NCBI GenBank assembly: GCA_003482695.1
Contig: DMYC01000215.1
Coordinates: 1-5,160 of the forward strand
DNA: 5,160 nt
Direction of reading: 5' to 3'
Source: Clostridiales bacterium UBA8960
Lineage (GTDB): Bacteria; Bacillota; Clostridia; Peptostreptococcales; Acidaminobacteraceae
Shown here in pieces: positions 1-5,135 of the stretch (within the stretch, counting starts at the first letter, position 1; every line of letters starts with the position of its first letter). The translations under genes and the position numbers were made by a program. A model generated the notes under the pieces. It saw only the letters and a list, made by a program, of their open reading frames with translations, was not told the DNA's origin and did not search any database.

Positions 1-27
1 TGATCAGGGGGTCCGACCCCCTGATCA
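1..27. repeat. REP-like 27-bp palindrome, copy A (perfect arms)
   Basis: Two perfectly complementary 13-base arms, TGATCAGGGGGTC and its complement, flank a single central base. Three more copies with one to three changes lie at 2265-2291, 2295-2321 and 4974-5000, so this is a dispersed repeat family. The copy starts at the first base of the window, so a larger unit may be cut off. It lies 18 bases past the stop of the PII-like gene, and an RNA copy would fold into a very stable hairpin. Such short GC-rich palindromes resemble REP elements mobilised by RAYT (Y1-type) transposases; none is encoded here, so that link is an inference. Confidence 0.85.
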
Positions 28-45
28 TTCCTTCTTCAACTTTAA

Positions 46-753
46 TCAATATATCCCATACGTCATCGACACATTCTGAATATAAAGCACACCATTTCCA
101 GGCTTCTCCAGTTCCATGCCATCCACGATCGCCCCAGCAACCGCATCCGTCAATTTTGCCTCAGTTAAAATCAGTACAACCTCTTTCTCTGGCTCGACCT
201 CCATCGAAAATAGCTTGCTTGTTTCATGTATCCCCGAGCCTCTGGCGTTGAAAATCGTACCACCTCTCGCCCCAGCTTTTTTCGCGATGCTCACCACATC
301 GTTGGCCTTTCCCTTATCCACCACGACATAAATCGAATGATACATTTTCTCACCTTCCTTTTCTGGTTTACATAAATCCAAATCCTCACCCATCCGGTAA
401 TTCACCTTCGCCTCTTCAAGCGCATCCTTGAGCGAATGCATGCCCCGAACTTCGGCGATTTCCGTCGAAAAAGCAATCCCGTGATTGGGCTTCTCAAACT
501 TCAACTTCCGGTTAAGCGCCTCCAAAATACACCGCGCCACATGATTCTCGCAAAGGATGAAAATAAGTTCACGCCGGTCTTCGTTGAGGTCCAAAAGCTC
601 CAACCATTTGTTGGTGACCGTCCCCCTGCAAATAAGCGCAGTACAGCCTATGGCGCCGTTTTCCTTCGAAATTTTGATCACTTTATGTCCGATGTCAATG
701 CCAACGATCACACTAATACTCGTCAGCCCTGGCTTTAATATTTGATCTGACAT
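46..753 (-). CDS. Tandem PII-like signalling protein partnered with a DUF1538 transporter
   Basis: The protein has 235 residues with two PII-like (GlnB-fold) halves, about 13-104 and 137-233, joined by a charged linker. The second half is clearer: a first strand at 139-145, GARGGTIFNARGSG (161-174) in the place of the canonical G-x-x-G-x-T-V...KGFG segment, a strand at 190-197, and EKPGNGVLYI (216-225) in the place of the GKIGDGKIFV loop. The first half shows the same order in a more diverged form, with NGAIGCTAL at 32-40 and EKPNHGIAF at 87-95. PII proteins are small cytoplasmic trimers that sense nucleotides and 2-oxoglutarate and control transporters or enzymes. Here the T-loop is short (about 175-190) and lacks the GRQKGHTELYRGAEY-type stretch with the modifiable tyrosine, so uridylylation is unlikely. 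The ATG overlaps the TAA of the upstream membrane gene (TAATG), with only a weak G-rich binding site inside that gene, so translation is probably coupled. The ligand is unknown; regulation of the DUF1538 protein is inferred from the gene pairing. Confidence 0.85.
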   Translation of the reverse strand: MSDQILKPGLTSISVIVGIDIGHKVIKISKENGAIGCTALICRGTVTNKWLELLDLNEDRRELIFILCENHVARCILEALNRKLKFEKPNHGIAFSTEIAEVRGMHSLKDALEEAKVNYRMGEDLDLCKPEKEGEKMYHSIYVVVDKGKANDVVSIAKKAGARGGTIFNARGSGIHETSKLFSMEVEPEKEVVLILTEAKLTDAVAGAIVDGMELEKPGNGVLYIQNVSMTYGIY

Positions 754-2234
754 TACTGAATGCCCCCTTTTCCCGACTTAAGCTTATACATCAGTCCTAG
801 TATTTGGATGGTGATCAGTGGTGTAAGCGCAACCATTGCGATCATACCAAACCCATCCACAAGCACATCAGCGTGTGCAATATTCTCCGCAGCACCCTGC
901 GCAAACGCCAAAATAAAAGTCGCCGTCATAGGCCCCGAAGCAACACCTCCGGAGTCGTACGCAATCCCGATAAACAGCTTCGGCACGACGAACATAAGAA
1001 GAACCGCAATCACATATCCAGGCAACAGATAATGCCAAAGCTGAATCTCGTAAACGAGAACACGGATCATAGAGAGTCCAACCGAGAGCCCGACACCAAG
1101 CGATAGGGCGACCATAACGTATTGCCGTCGCACATAACCACTCGTGACATCTTCGATTTGCTTCGTCAAAACATACACAGCAGGCTCGGCGAGAATCGTC
1201 ACGATGCCAAGAACAGCGCCGACTAAAACCAAGTAATACGGTTGGTTCAATGAAGCAAGCTTGTACCCCACAAGCGCGCCAACATCTAAAAAACTGCCAT
1301 TGACGCCCGTTAAAAAAAGCACCAATCCAATATAAGTGTAAATCATCCCTTTGAAAACTTTGATAAAAGCACGCTTTTCAAATTTGTGCCCAACAAAATG
1401 TGAAGCCACATAAATGAGAAAAAGCGGCGCAAGCGCGATAAAAACTTCCAGTGAAATGTGTGGCATTTTTAAAGCGAATTGGCTGACTAAAGAAGATGAA
1501 TCCGGACCAGCCAGCTCAATTGATCCACCAAGCTTGCTAGATTTAGATAAAATACTCACCATCATAGTAGATAAAATGGCGCCAGTGGATGCGATGGCAA
1601 CAAGTCCGAAACTGTCCTTTTCAGAAGCTTTTGAGTCCTTTTTCATATTTGAAACACCGATGCCGATGGCCAAAATGAACGGAACGGTAAGCGCACCAGT
1701 CGTAGCACCGGATGCGTCAAATGAAATCGCAAGAAAATCACGAGGCGTGAGCATGCTAAGAATCAAAATGACCAAATAGATGCCCGTTAAAAGTTTAAAT
1801 AATGGATAATTATATAGAATTCTAAGTAGTCCTGTGGCAAGCATTACTGCAATACCAATAGAAACGACGATAACGATGCTGAGCTTCGATACGGCGCCAG
1901 AAGTGACGAGGCTGACCTGATTTGCGAGGATATGCAAATCGGGCTCTGCAATGGAAACCACAAAGCCTAAGATAAGGCCCGAAATAATAACGAGTATGAC
2001 TTTGTTGGATTTCGCGATGGTGTTTCCCATTATATTGCCGATAGGCGTGATGCCAATATCCACACCAAACAAAAACACAGTAAGGCCTAGGATGATCAAA
2101 AGCGCACCAATCATAAAACGTATCAGGAGGGGTAGGCCAAGTGGGGTGAGGGTGAAGTTGAGTAGAAGTACCATGATGGTGACTGGAAGTACCGCTAAAA
2201 CAACTTCCCTAAATTTATGGGCAATTGTATTCAT
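753..2234 (-). CDS. DUF1538 family membrane protein (two-domain putative transporter)
   Basis: This is a 493-residue, very hydrophobic polytopic inner-membrane protein with two homologous DUF1538 halves, about 35-230 and 295-487. Motifs repeat between the halves: AEP at 96-98 and 349-351, each followed by a VTSG (110-113 and 363-366), a Gly-rich helix ending in R-x-L-Y or R-V-L-V-Y (138-141 and 391-395), and FDASGATTG (172-180) against YDSGGVASG (426-434) before a helix of type P/T-FILA. The conserved acidic residue plus glycines inside membrane segments suggests an ion or small-solute carrier. From memory, a pair of separate DUF1538 proteins (UmpA/UmpB) from Halomonas was reported as a cation/proton antiporter; this protein looks like a single-chain version, but its substrate is not shown by the sequence. 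The start is well fixed: AAGGAGGTGA, a full anti-Shine-Dalgarno match, lies 9 bases upstream at 2244-2253. It forms an operon with the PII-like gene, overlapping it by one base. It follows lipA by about 100 bases of mostly palindromic repeats. Confidence 0.9.
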   Translation of the reverse strand: MNTIAHKFREVVLAVLPVTIMVLLLNFTLTPLGLPLLIRFMIGALLIILGLTVFLFGVDIGITPIGNIMGNTIAKSNKVILVIISGLILGFVVSIAEPDLHILANQVSLVTSGAVSKLSIVIVVSIGIAVMLATGLLRILYNYPLFKLLTGIYLVILILSMLTPRDFLAISFDASGATTGALTVPFILAIGIGVSNMKKDSKASEKDSFGLVAIASTGAILSTMMVSILSKSSKLGGSIELAGPDSSSLVSQFALKMPHISLEVFIALAPLFLIYVASHFVGHKFEKRAFIKVFKGMIYTYIGLVLFLTGVNGSFLDVGALVGYKLASLNQPYYLVLVGAVLGIVTILAEPAVYVLTKQIEDVTSGYVRRQYVMVALSLGVGLSVGLSMIRVLVYEIQLWHYLLPGYVIAVLLMFVVPKLFIGIAYDSGGVASGPMTATFILAFAQGAAENIAHADVLVDGFGMIAMVALTPLITIQILGLMYKLKSGKGGIQ

Positions 2235-2243
2235 GGAATGAAG

Positions 2244-2253
2244 TCACCTCCTT
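2244..2253 (-). promoter_or_regulatory. Perfect Shine-Dalgarno site of the DUF1538 gene
   Basis: The minus strand reads AAGGAGGTGA, complementary over all ten bases to the 16S rRNA 3' end. It is 9 bases from the ATG at 2234. It fixes the start and predicts strong initiation for a membrane protein gene. No convincing promoter was found in the few bases between this site and the repeat pair. Confidence 0.8.
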
Positions 2254-2264
2254 ATTGGTATAAA

Positions 2265-2291
2265 TGATCAGGGGGTCGGACCCCTTGATCA
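2265..2291. repeat. REP-like 27-bp palindrome, copy B
   Basis: Sequence is TGATCAGGGGGTC, G, then GACCCCTTGATCA. It differs from a perfect palindrome at one arm position, which is a G-U wobble in plus-strand RNA and a mismatch in minus-strand RNA. It is identical to the copy at 4974-5000. Together with copy C it makes a head-to-head pair separated by TTG, upstream of the DUF1538 ribosome binding site. Confidence 0.85.
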
Positions 2292-2294
2292 TTG

Positions 2295-2321
2295 TGACCA
2301 AGGGGTCCGACCCCCTGATCA
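2295..2321. repeat. REP-like 27-bp palindrome, copy C, inverted partner of copy B
   Basis: It is the reverse complement of copy B with a single change (TGACCA instead of TGATCA). Copies B and C can therefore form two small hairpins or one long hairpin spanning 2265-2321, the layout called BIME for REP pairs. On the minus strand, the lipA sense direction, the changed arm position is a tolerated G-U wobble. The pair starts 14 bases past the lipA stop codon and may act as a transcript 3'-end, attenuator or decay barrier between lipA and the DUF1538 gene; this role is inferred. Confidence 0.85.
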
Positions 2322-2335
2322 TTTCATCCAGCATA

Positions 2336-3205
2336 CTACAAATGAATGCCCTGACTCACTTCGTGCGCATTATAAGAACTCCGAACGAGTGGTGAAGAGG
2401 CAACGCTTCCAACGCCAATACTTTGAGCGTACTTGCCATACTCGGTGAACTTTTCTGGTGTAATGTACGCCACAAGAGGCGCATGTTCATCTGATGGCGG
2501 CAAATATTGTCCTATTGTCAATATATCCACATCCACACCTTTTAAATCATCTATTAGCTCAAACACTTCAGATTCCACCTCACCAAGCCCTAACATAAAA
2601 CCTGACTTCGACAAAATTTTCGGATTATAGGCCTTAATGCGCCTGAGAAGTTCAAGACTTTGTTCATAAACCGCCTCAGGGCGAATGGCCTCATAAAGCC
2701 TAGTGACCGTTTCCACATTGTGATTGATAATATCGGGACCTGCGTCCATCACACTCTTCAGAGCATCGAAAGACCCCATGAAATCCGGGATCAACACTTC
2801 GATCACAGTCTCAGGAGACGCCTCTCTGATTGCTTTGATCGTCAATGCAAAAATGGACGCACCACCATCGGTGAGATCATCTCTCGTAACAGATGTCACA
2901 ACAGCGTGTTTAAGTTCGAGCGCCTTAACCGCTTCAGCGACTCTGTAGGGCTCACCCAAGTCCGGTGGCAATAGCTTGCCGCTTTCGATATTGCAGAATC
3001 GACAATGCCTTGAACAGACGCTTCCAAGAATCATGAAAGTAGCCGTCTTCTTCGAGAAGCATTCAAGTCGGTTCGGACAGTTCGCACCGTGACAAACCGT
3101 ATTTAAATTGAGCGATTGAATAATCTTACTGACGTGACTCAGGTTTCTAGGGTTCTCTATTTTGACTTTCAACCACTCGGGTTTTTTTTGATAAGTGGGT
3201 TTCAT
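2336..3205 (-). CDS. lipA: Lipoyl synthase LipA
   Basis: This radical SAM enzyme inserts two sulfurs into protein-bound octanoyl chains to make the lipoyl cofactor of 2-oxoacid dehydrogenases and the glycine cleavage H protein, in the cytoplasm. The protein has 289 residues, near the usual family size. Visible signatures are the auxiliary 4Fe-4S ligands C38, C43, C49 (C-x4-C-x5-C), the radical SAM ligands C64, C68, C71 (C-x3-C-x2-C), the VTRDDLTDGG segment at 107-115, NHNVETV (161-167) and the C-terminal RSSY (275-278), which supplies the serine ligand of the auxiliary cluster. The start is chosen at 3205 because GGAGG (minus strand, 3214-3218) lies 8 bases before this ATG. The in-frame ATG at 3229 would add eight residues and has no binding site. 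No lipB, lplA or gcvH is in view, so its lipoate substrate proteins lie elsewhere. It ends in TAG just before a palindrome pair. Confidence 0.97.
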   Translation of the reverse strand: MKPTYQKKPEWLKVKIENPRNLSHVSKIIQSLNLNTVCHGANCPNRLECFSKKTATFMILGSVCSRHCRFCNIESGKLLPPDLGEPYRVAEAVKALELKHAVVTSVTRDDLTDGGASIFALTIKAIREASPETVIEVLIPDFMGSFDALKSVMDAGPDIINHNVETVTRLYEAIRPEAVYEQSLELLRRIKAYNPKILSKSGFMLGLGEVESEVFELIDDLKGVDVDILTIGQYLPPSDEHAPLVAYITPEKFTEYGKYAQSIGVGSVASSPLVRSSYNAHEVSQGIHL

Positions 3206-3213
3206 AGGGGATG

Positions 3214-3218
3214 CCTCC
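3214..3218 (-). promoter_or_regulatory. Ribosome binding site deciding the lipA start
   Basis: The minus strand carries GGAGG 8 bases before the ATG at 3205. It lies downstream of the alternative in-frame ATG at 3229, so it can only serve the shorter form. This favours the 289-residue protein. Confidence 0.75.
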
Positions 3219-3254
3219 AATACAATCATTTGCGTTAAAATATTACGTAGCTTT

Positions 3255-3260
3255 ATCTTA
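3255..3260 (-). promoter_or_regulatory. Candidate extended -10 promoter for lipA
   Basis: The minus strand reads TGT followed by TAAGAT, an extended -10 type element (TGn plus a near-consensus hexamer). The best -35 in range, TTCATT with a 16-base spacer, is weak. Transcription would begin near 3248 and leave a leader of about 43 bases before the ATG at 3205. Confidence 0.4.
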
Positions 3261-3270
3261 ACAGAATCTT

Positions 3271-3279
3271 TGCTATAAT
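3271..3279 (+). promoter_or_regulatory. Extended -10 promoter for the VOC gene
   Basis: TGC followed by a perfect TATAAT (3274-3279) forms an extended -10 element. No good -35 hexamer lies 16-18 bases upstream, which is usual when the TG extension is present. The predicted start is near 3286, about 39 bases before the ATG at 3325. It stands back to back with the candidate lipA promoter, so the two may compete or share regulation. It could also drive msrB and the sirtuin gene. Confidence 0.6.
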
Positions 3280-3310
3280 GAAAGTAAGTTAAACCATAAG
3301 CAATAGACTG

Positions 3311-3330
3311 AGGAGGATATCGTTATGTAA
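3311..3330 (+). promoter_or_regulatory. AGGAGG site followed by an ATG-TAA start-stop
   Basis: AGGAGG (3311-3316) is ideally placed 8 bases before ATG (3325-3327), but the next codon is TAA (3328-3330). The frame after TAA continues as F-G-H-I-G-I-K-V-L-D into the VOC protein. A ribosome loaded here would terminate after one codon. Changing the first T of TAA to A, C or G would restore a sense codon and a family-typical N-terminus such as MKFGHIGIKV. Confidence 0.8.
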
Positions 3331-3354
3331 TTTGGACACATCGGCATCAAAGTT

Positions 3355-3687
3355 TTGGACGTGGAAAATTCGATCAAATTTTACCTGGAAGTACTAGAGG
3401 CAAAAATCATAAAAGACTATGTTTATCCAAACAGCAGGCTTGTTTTTATGGAAGTGGGCGGCACCATCATAGAGCTTATCTCCAAATCGGACAATGAAGT
3501 TCGCACGCCAGGTCCAATCGAGCATATCGCCTTTAAAGTCGATTCGCTAAAAGAACAGATGGACAAACTGGATGCCATGGGCATCGCATACTCTGAACCA
3601 AGAGTTGTGGGTACGGCTGAGATCATTTTCATCGATGGCCCAAACAATGAGAAATTCGAGTTTGTAGGCCGCGTTACAAAAAATTGA
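3355..3687 (+). CDS. VOC (glyoxalase-fold) family protein, N-terminus interrupted by a stop
   Basis: The open frame from TTG 3355 gives 110 residues of a vicinal-oxygen-chelate protein, the family of glyoxalase I and methylmalonyl-CoA epimerase. These are small metal-dependent cytoplasmic enzymes built from paired beta-alpha-beta-beta-beta units. Likely metal ligands are E40 (TIIELIS), H57 (IEHIAFKV) and E102 (FEFVG). The fourth, the usual first-strand His in GHIGIKV, is encoded upstream at 3337-3339. The natural start therefore appears to be ATG 3325, which has an AGGAGG and would give 120 residues, but its second codon is TAA. The TTG at 3355 has no visible binding site and would omit the first strand and one metal ligand. 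The rest of the frame is intact and well conserved in pattern, which suggests recent loss, readthrough or a base error rather than old decay. The substrate cannot be named. The next gene, msrB, follows after 88 bases. Confidence 0.75.
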   Translation: MDVENSIKFYLEVLEAKIIKDYVYPNSRLVFMEVGGTIIELISKSDNEVRTPGPIEHIAFKVDSLKEQMDKLDAMGIAYSEPRVVGTAEIIFIDGPNNEKFEFVGRVTKN

Positions 3688-3762
3688 GCTTAATGCTCTC
3701 GTTTGTGGGTAAATGTTTACTAGAAATCAAGTAACTATTTCGAGATTTTTTGTAGCGACATG

Positions 3763-3768
3763 AAGGAG
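3763..3768 (+). promoter_or_regulatory. Ribosome binding site of msrB
   Basis: AAGGAG lies 7 bases before the ATG at 3776 and fixes that start. In the 88 bases between the VOC gene and msrB, a short GAGC/GCTC hairpin right at the VOC stop is too weak to call a terminator, and no clear promoter was found. Co-transcription with the VOC gene is therefore possible. Confidence 0.65.
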
Positions 3769-3775
3769 AGACAGT

Positions 3776-4237
3776 ATGAACGAGTATGACATGGATTTAA
3801 TGGGGAAAAAGTATGTAAAACCAACCACAGACGTGATTAAGAGCACTTTAACAGACTTGCAGTTTCAAGTGACGCAACTCAGTGGCACGGAGCGGCCGTT
3901 CGACAATATGTATTGGAACCACTTTGAAAAAGGGTTATACGTAGATGTTGTGACAGGTGAGCCGCTGTTTTTGTCAAAAGACAAATTCGAGTCATCCTGC
4001 GGTTGGCCAAGTTTTTCAAGACCCGTCTTCAAGGAAGCGGTGCGATATGTAGAAGACAATACATTTCGCATGCACAGGATAGAAGTACGTAGTCAAATTG
4101 GAGACAGCCATCTTGGCCATTTATTCGACGATGGACCAGATGAACTTGGTGGGCTAAGATATTGTATCAATAGTGCATCCATCCGTTTTATACCCTATGA
4201 TGCACTTGAAAAAGAGGGATATAGTGAGTACTTATAA
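3776..4237 (+). CDS. msrB: Peptide-methionine (R)-S-oxide reductase MsrB
   Basis: The enzyme reduces methionine-R-sulfoxide in proteins back to methionine, repairing oxidative damage in the cytoplasm with thioredoxin-type reductant. The 153-residue protein is the normal length for a single-domain MsrB. Visible motifs are GTERPF (37-42), the CGWPSF block (75-80) whose C75 is a plausible resolving cysteine, GDSHLGHLFDDGP (109-121) with active-site histidines H112 and H115, and GLRYCINSASIRFIP (126-140) with catalytic C130. The catalytic position is an ordinary cysteine, not selenocysteine. The two CxxC zinc pairs of some MsrB types are absent, as in many Firmicute members. No MsrA domain is fused to it or encoded nearby. 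Its last 14 bases overlap the preferred start of the sirtuin gene, suggesting translational coupling. Confidence 0.96.
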   Translation: MNEYDMDLMGKKYVKPTTDVIKSTLTDLQFQVTQLSGTERPFDNMYWNHFEKGLYVDVVTGEPLFLSKDKFESSCGWPSFSRPVFKEAVRYVEDNTFRMHRIEVRSQIGDSHLGHLFDDGPDELGGLRYCINSASIRFIPYDALEKEGYSEYL

Positions 4238-4976
4238 AGAGAAACTCGAAAAATTGGCATCGCTCATCGAAAAAAGCGACAATATCGTTTTCTTCGGTGG
4301 TGCAGGTGTTTCAACTGAAAGCAACATTCCTGATTTCAGGTCGTCAACCGGCCTATATCAAACGTCAGAAGGTGACTTATATCCGCCAGAAACGGTTTTG
4401 AGTCACCGTTTTTTTGAAAGATATCCAGAAGTCTTTTTTAGGTTTTATAAAGAAAAGATGATTTATGAGAATGCTCTGCCGAACGCAGCACACATACAGC
4501 TCGCAAAACTCGAGCAAATGGGCAAGCTTAAGGCTGTTATTACACAAAACATCGATGGCCTTCATCAGATGGCCGGATCTAAAAATGTTTTTGAGCTACA
4601 TGGATCTGTTCATAGAAATTACTGTATGAATTGTGGAAAAACCTATGGGCTTCACAAAGTAATCCACAGCGAAGGCATCCCTAAATGCGATGCTTGTGGA
4701 CATACCGTTCGACCAGATGTCGTTTTATATGAAGAGGGTCTGGATATGGGCGTTATTGAAGATGCCATAGGTGCGATATCAAATGCCGACCTATTGATTA
4801 TAGGTGGAACGTCGCTGGTTGTTTATCCGGCTGCGGGACTAATCGATTACTTTAGAGGCGACCAACTTGTGCTGATTAATAAAAGTAAGACCTCTTATGA
4901 CAATAGAGCGATGATACAAATTGAGGCTTCCATAGGCGAGGTGTTTTTGGAGTTGATGGGGGATGAAAGGAAATGA
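4224..4976 (+). CDS. NAD-dependent protein deacylase, Sir2 family (sirtuin)
   Basis: Sirtuins remove acetyl or other acyl groups from protein lysines using NAD, releasing nicotinamide and O-acyl-ADP-ribose. The 250-residue product has the full bacterial set: GAGVSTESNIPDFRS (26-40) for NAD binding, TQNIDGLH (107-114), catalytic H126 in FELHGS, four zinc cysteines C134, C137, C155, C158, then VRPDVVLYEE (162-171), GGTSLVVYPAAG (194-205) and INK (218-220). It resembles the bacterial class U or general CobB/SrtN type. It is not the zinc-less macrodomain-linked SirTM type. The start is placed at GTG 4224, with AGAGGG 5 bases upstream. In-frame ATGs at 4173, 4197 and 4200 lie deeper in msrB, have no binding site and would add residues that are only a second-frame reading of msrB. 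Its TGA stop is the first three bases of a REP-like palindrome, so the last residues (about GDERK) may have been altered by insertion of that repeat. Confidence 0.93.
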   Translation: MSTYKEKLEKLASLIEKSDNIVFFGGAGVSTESNIPDFRSSTGLYQTSEGDLYPPETVLSHRFFERYPEVFFRFYKEKMIYENALPNAAHIQLAKLEQMGKLKAVITQNIDGLHQMAGSKNVFELHGSVHRNYCMNCGKTYGLHKVIHSEGIPKCDACGHTVRPDVVLYEEGLDMGVIEDAIGAISNADLLIIGGTSLVVYPAAGLIDYFRGDQLVLINKSKTSYDNRAMIQIEASIGEVFLELMGDERK

Positions 4977-5000
4977 TCAGGGGGTCGGACCCCTTGATCA
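4974..5000. repeat. REP-like 27-bp palindrome, copy D, carrying the sirtuin stop codon
   Basis: It is identical to copy B at 2265-2291. The TGA at its left end is the in-frame stop of the sirtuin gene. Because the element begins with TGA and is palindromic, it offers a stop in one frame of either strand wherever it lands. In plus-strand RNA its one imperfect arm position is a G-U wobble, so a stable hairpin would sit at the 3' end of the sirtuin message. Confidence 0.85.
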
Positions 5001-5010
5001 TAAATGTAAT

Positions 5011-5135
5011 GGTAACAGAATAAAGAACGGCTCAACCTTTCACTCGGTCCTCGTGCGCTTCCTTTTTTCGACTTTTCGTCGGTTGGAAGCTTCTGTGGAA
5101 ACGTTCAAGGTTGAGCCGTTCTTTATTCAGTTACC
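5011..5135. repeat. 125-bp element with 29-bp terminal inverted repeats
   Basis: The left arm 5011-5039, starting GGTAACAGAATAAAGAACGG, is complementary to the right arm 5107-5135 at 28 of 29 positions. The 67-base interior contains a nested stem, GCTTCC (5057-5062) with GGAAGC (5085-5090), and inside it CGAC (5069-5072) with GTCG (5078-5081). No protein of note is encoded and no clear target-site duplication flanks it. It could be a miniature inverted-repeat mobile element, a structured RNA, or an unusually long bidirectional terminator for the sirtuin gene and an unseen neighbour. The inverted repeat itself is certain; its role is not known. The last 25 bases of the window show nothing recognisable. 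Confidence 0.85.

Noticed and set aside
116..2974. Several 60-120 codon open frames on the plus strand opposite the PII, DUF1538 and lipA genes.
   Set aside because: They lie wholly inside well-supported genes on the other strand, lack ribosome binding sites and show no family-like motifs.
3206..3229. LipA start at the upstream ATG 3229.
   Set aside because: The GGAGG at 3214-3218 lies downstream of that ATG and is correctly spaced only for the ATG at 3205.
3328..3330. The in-frame TAA as a sign of a reassigned genetic code.
   Set aside because: TAA ends the msrB and DUF1538 genes normally, and all other frames read correctly with the standard bacterial code.
3685..3745. Intrinsic terminator after the VOC gene (GAGC/GCTC hairpin, or the GAAAT/ATTTC pair before a T run).
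   Set aside because: The stems are only 4-5 base pairs and the loops or T tracts are poorly placed; too weak to call.
4119..4976. A longer sirtuin from ATG 4173, 4197 or 4200.
   Set aside because: None of these starts has a ribosome binding site, and the added residues are the second-frame reading of the conserved msrB end.
1..5000. The repeated palindrome as a CRISPR array.
   Set aside because: Copies are kilobases apart or directly inverted, with no regular spacers and no cas genes.
5031..5118. Possible integron attC site: GCTCAAC in the left arm and GTTGAGC in the right arm fit RYYYAAC/GTTRRRY.
   Set aside because: Pairing continues well outside these boxes for many bases, no clear L boxes or extrahelical bases are visible, and there is no integrase or cassette pattern. 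The match follows from any inverted repeat containing CAAC.
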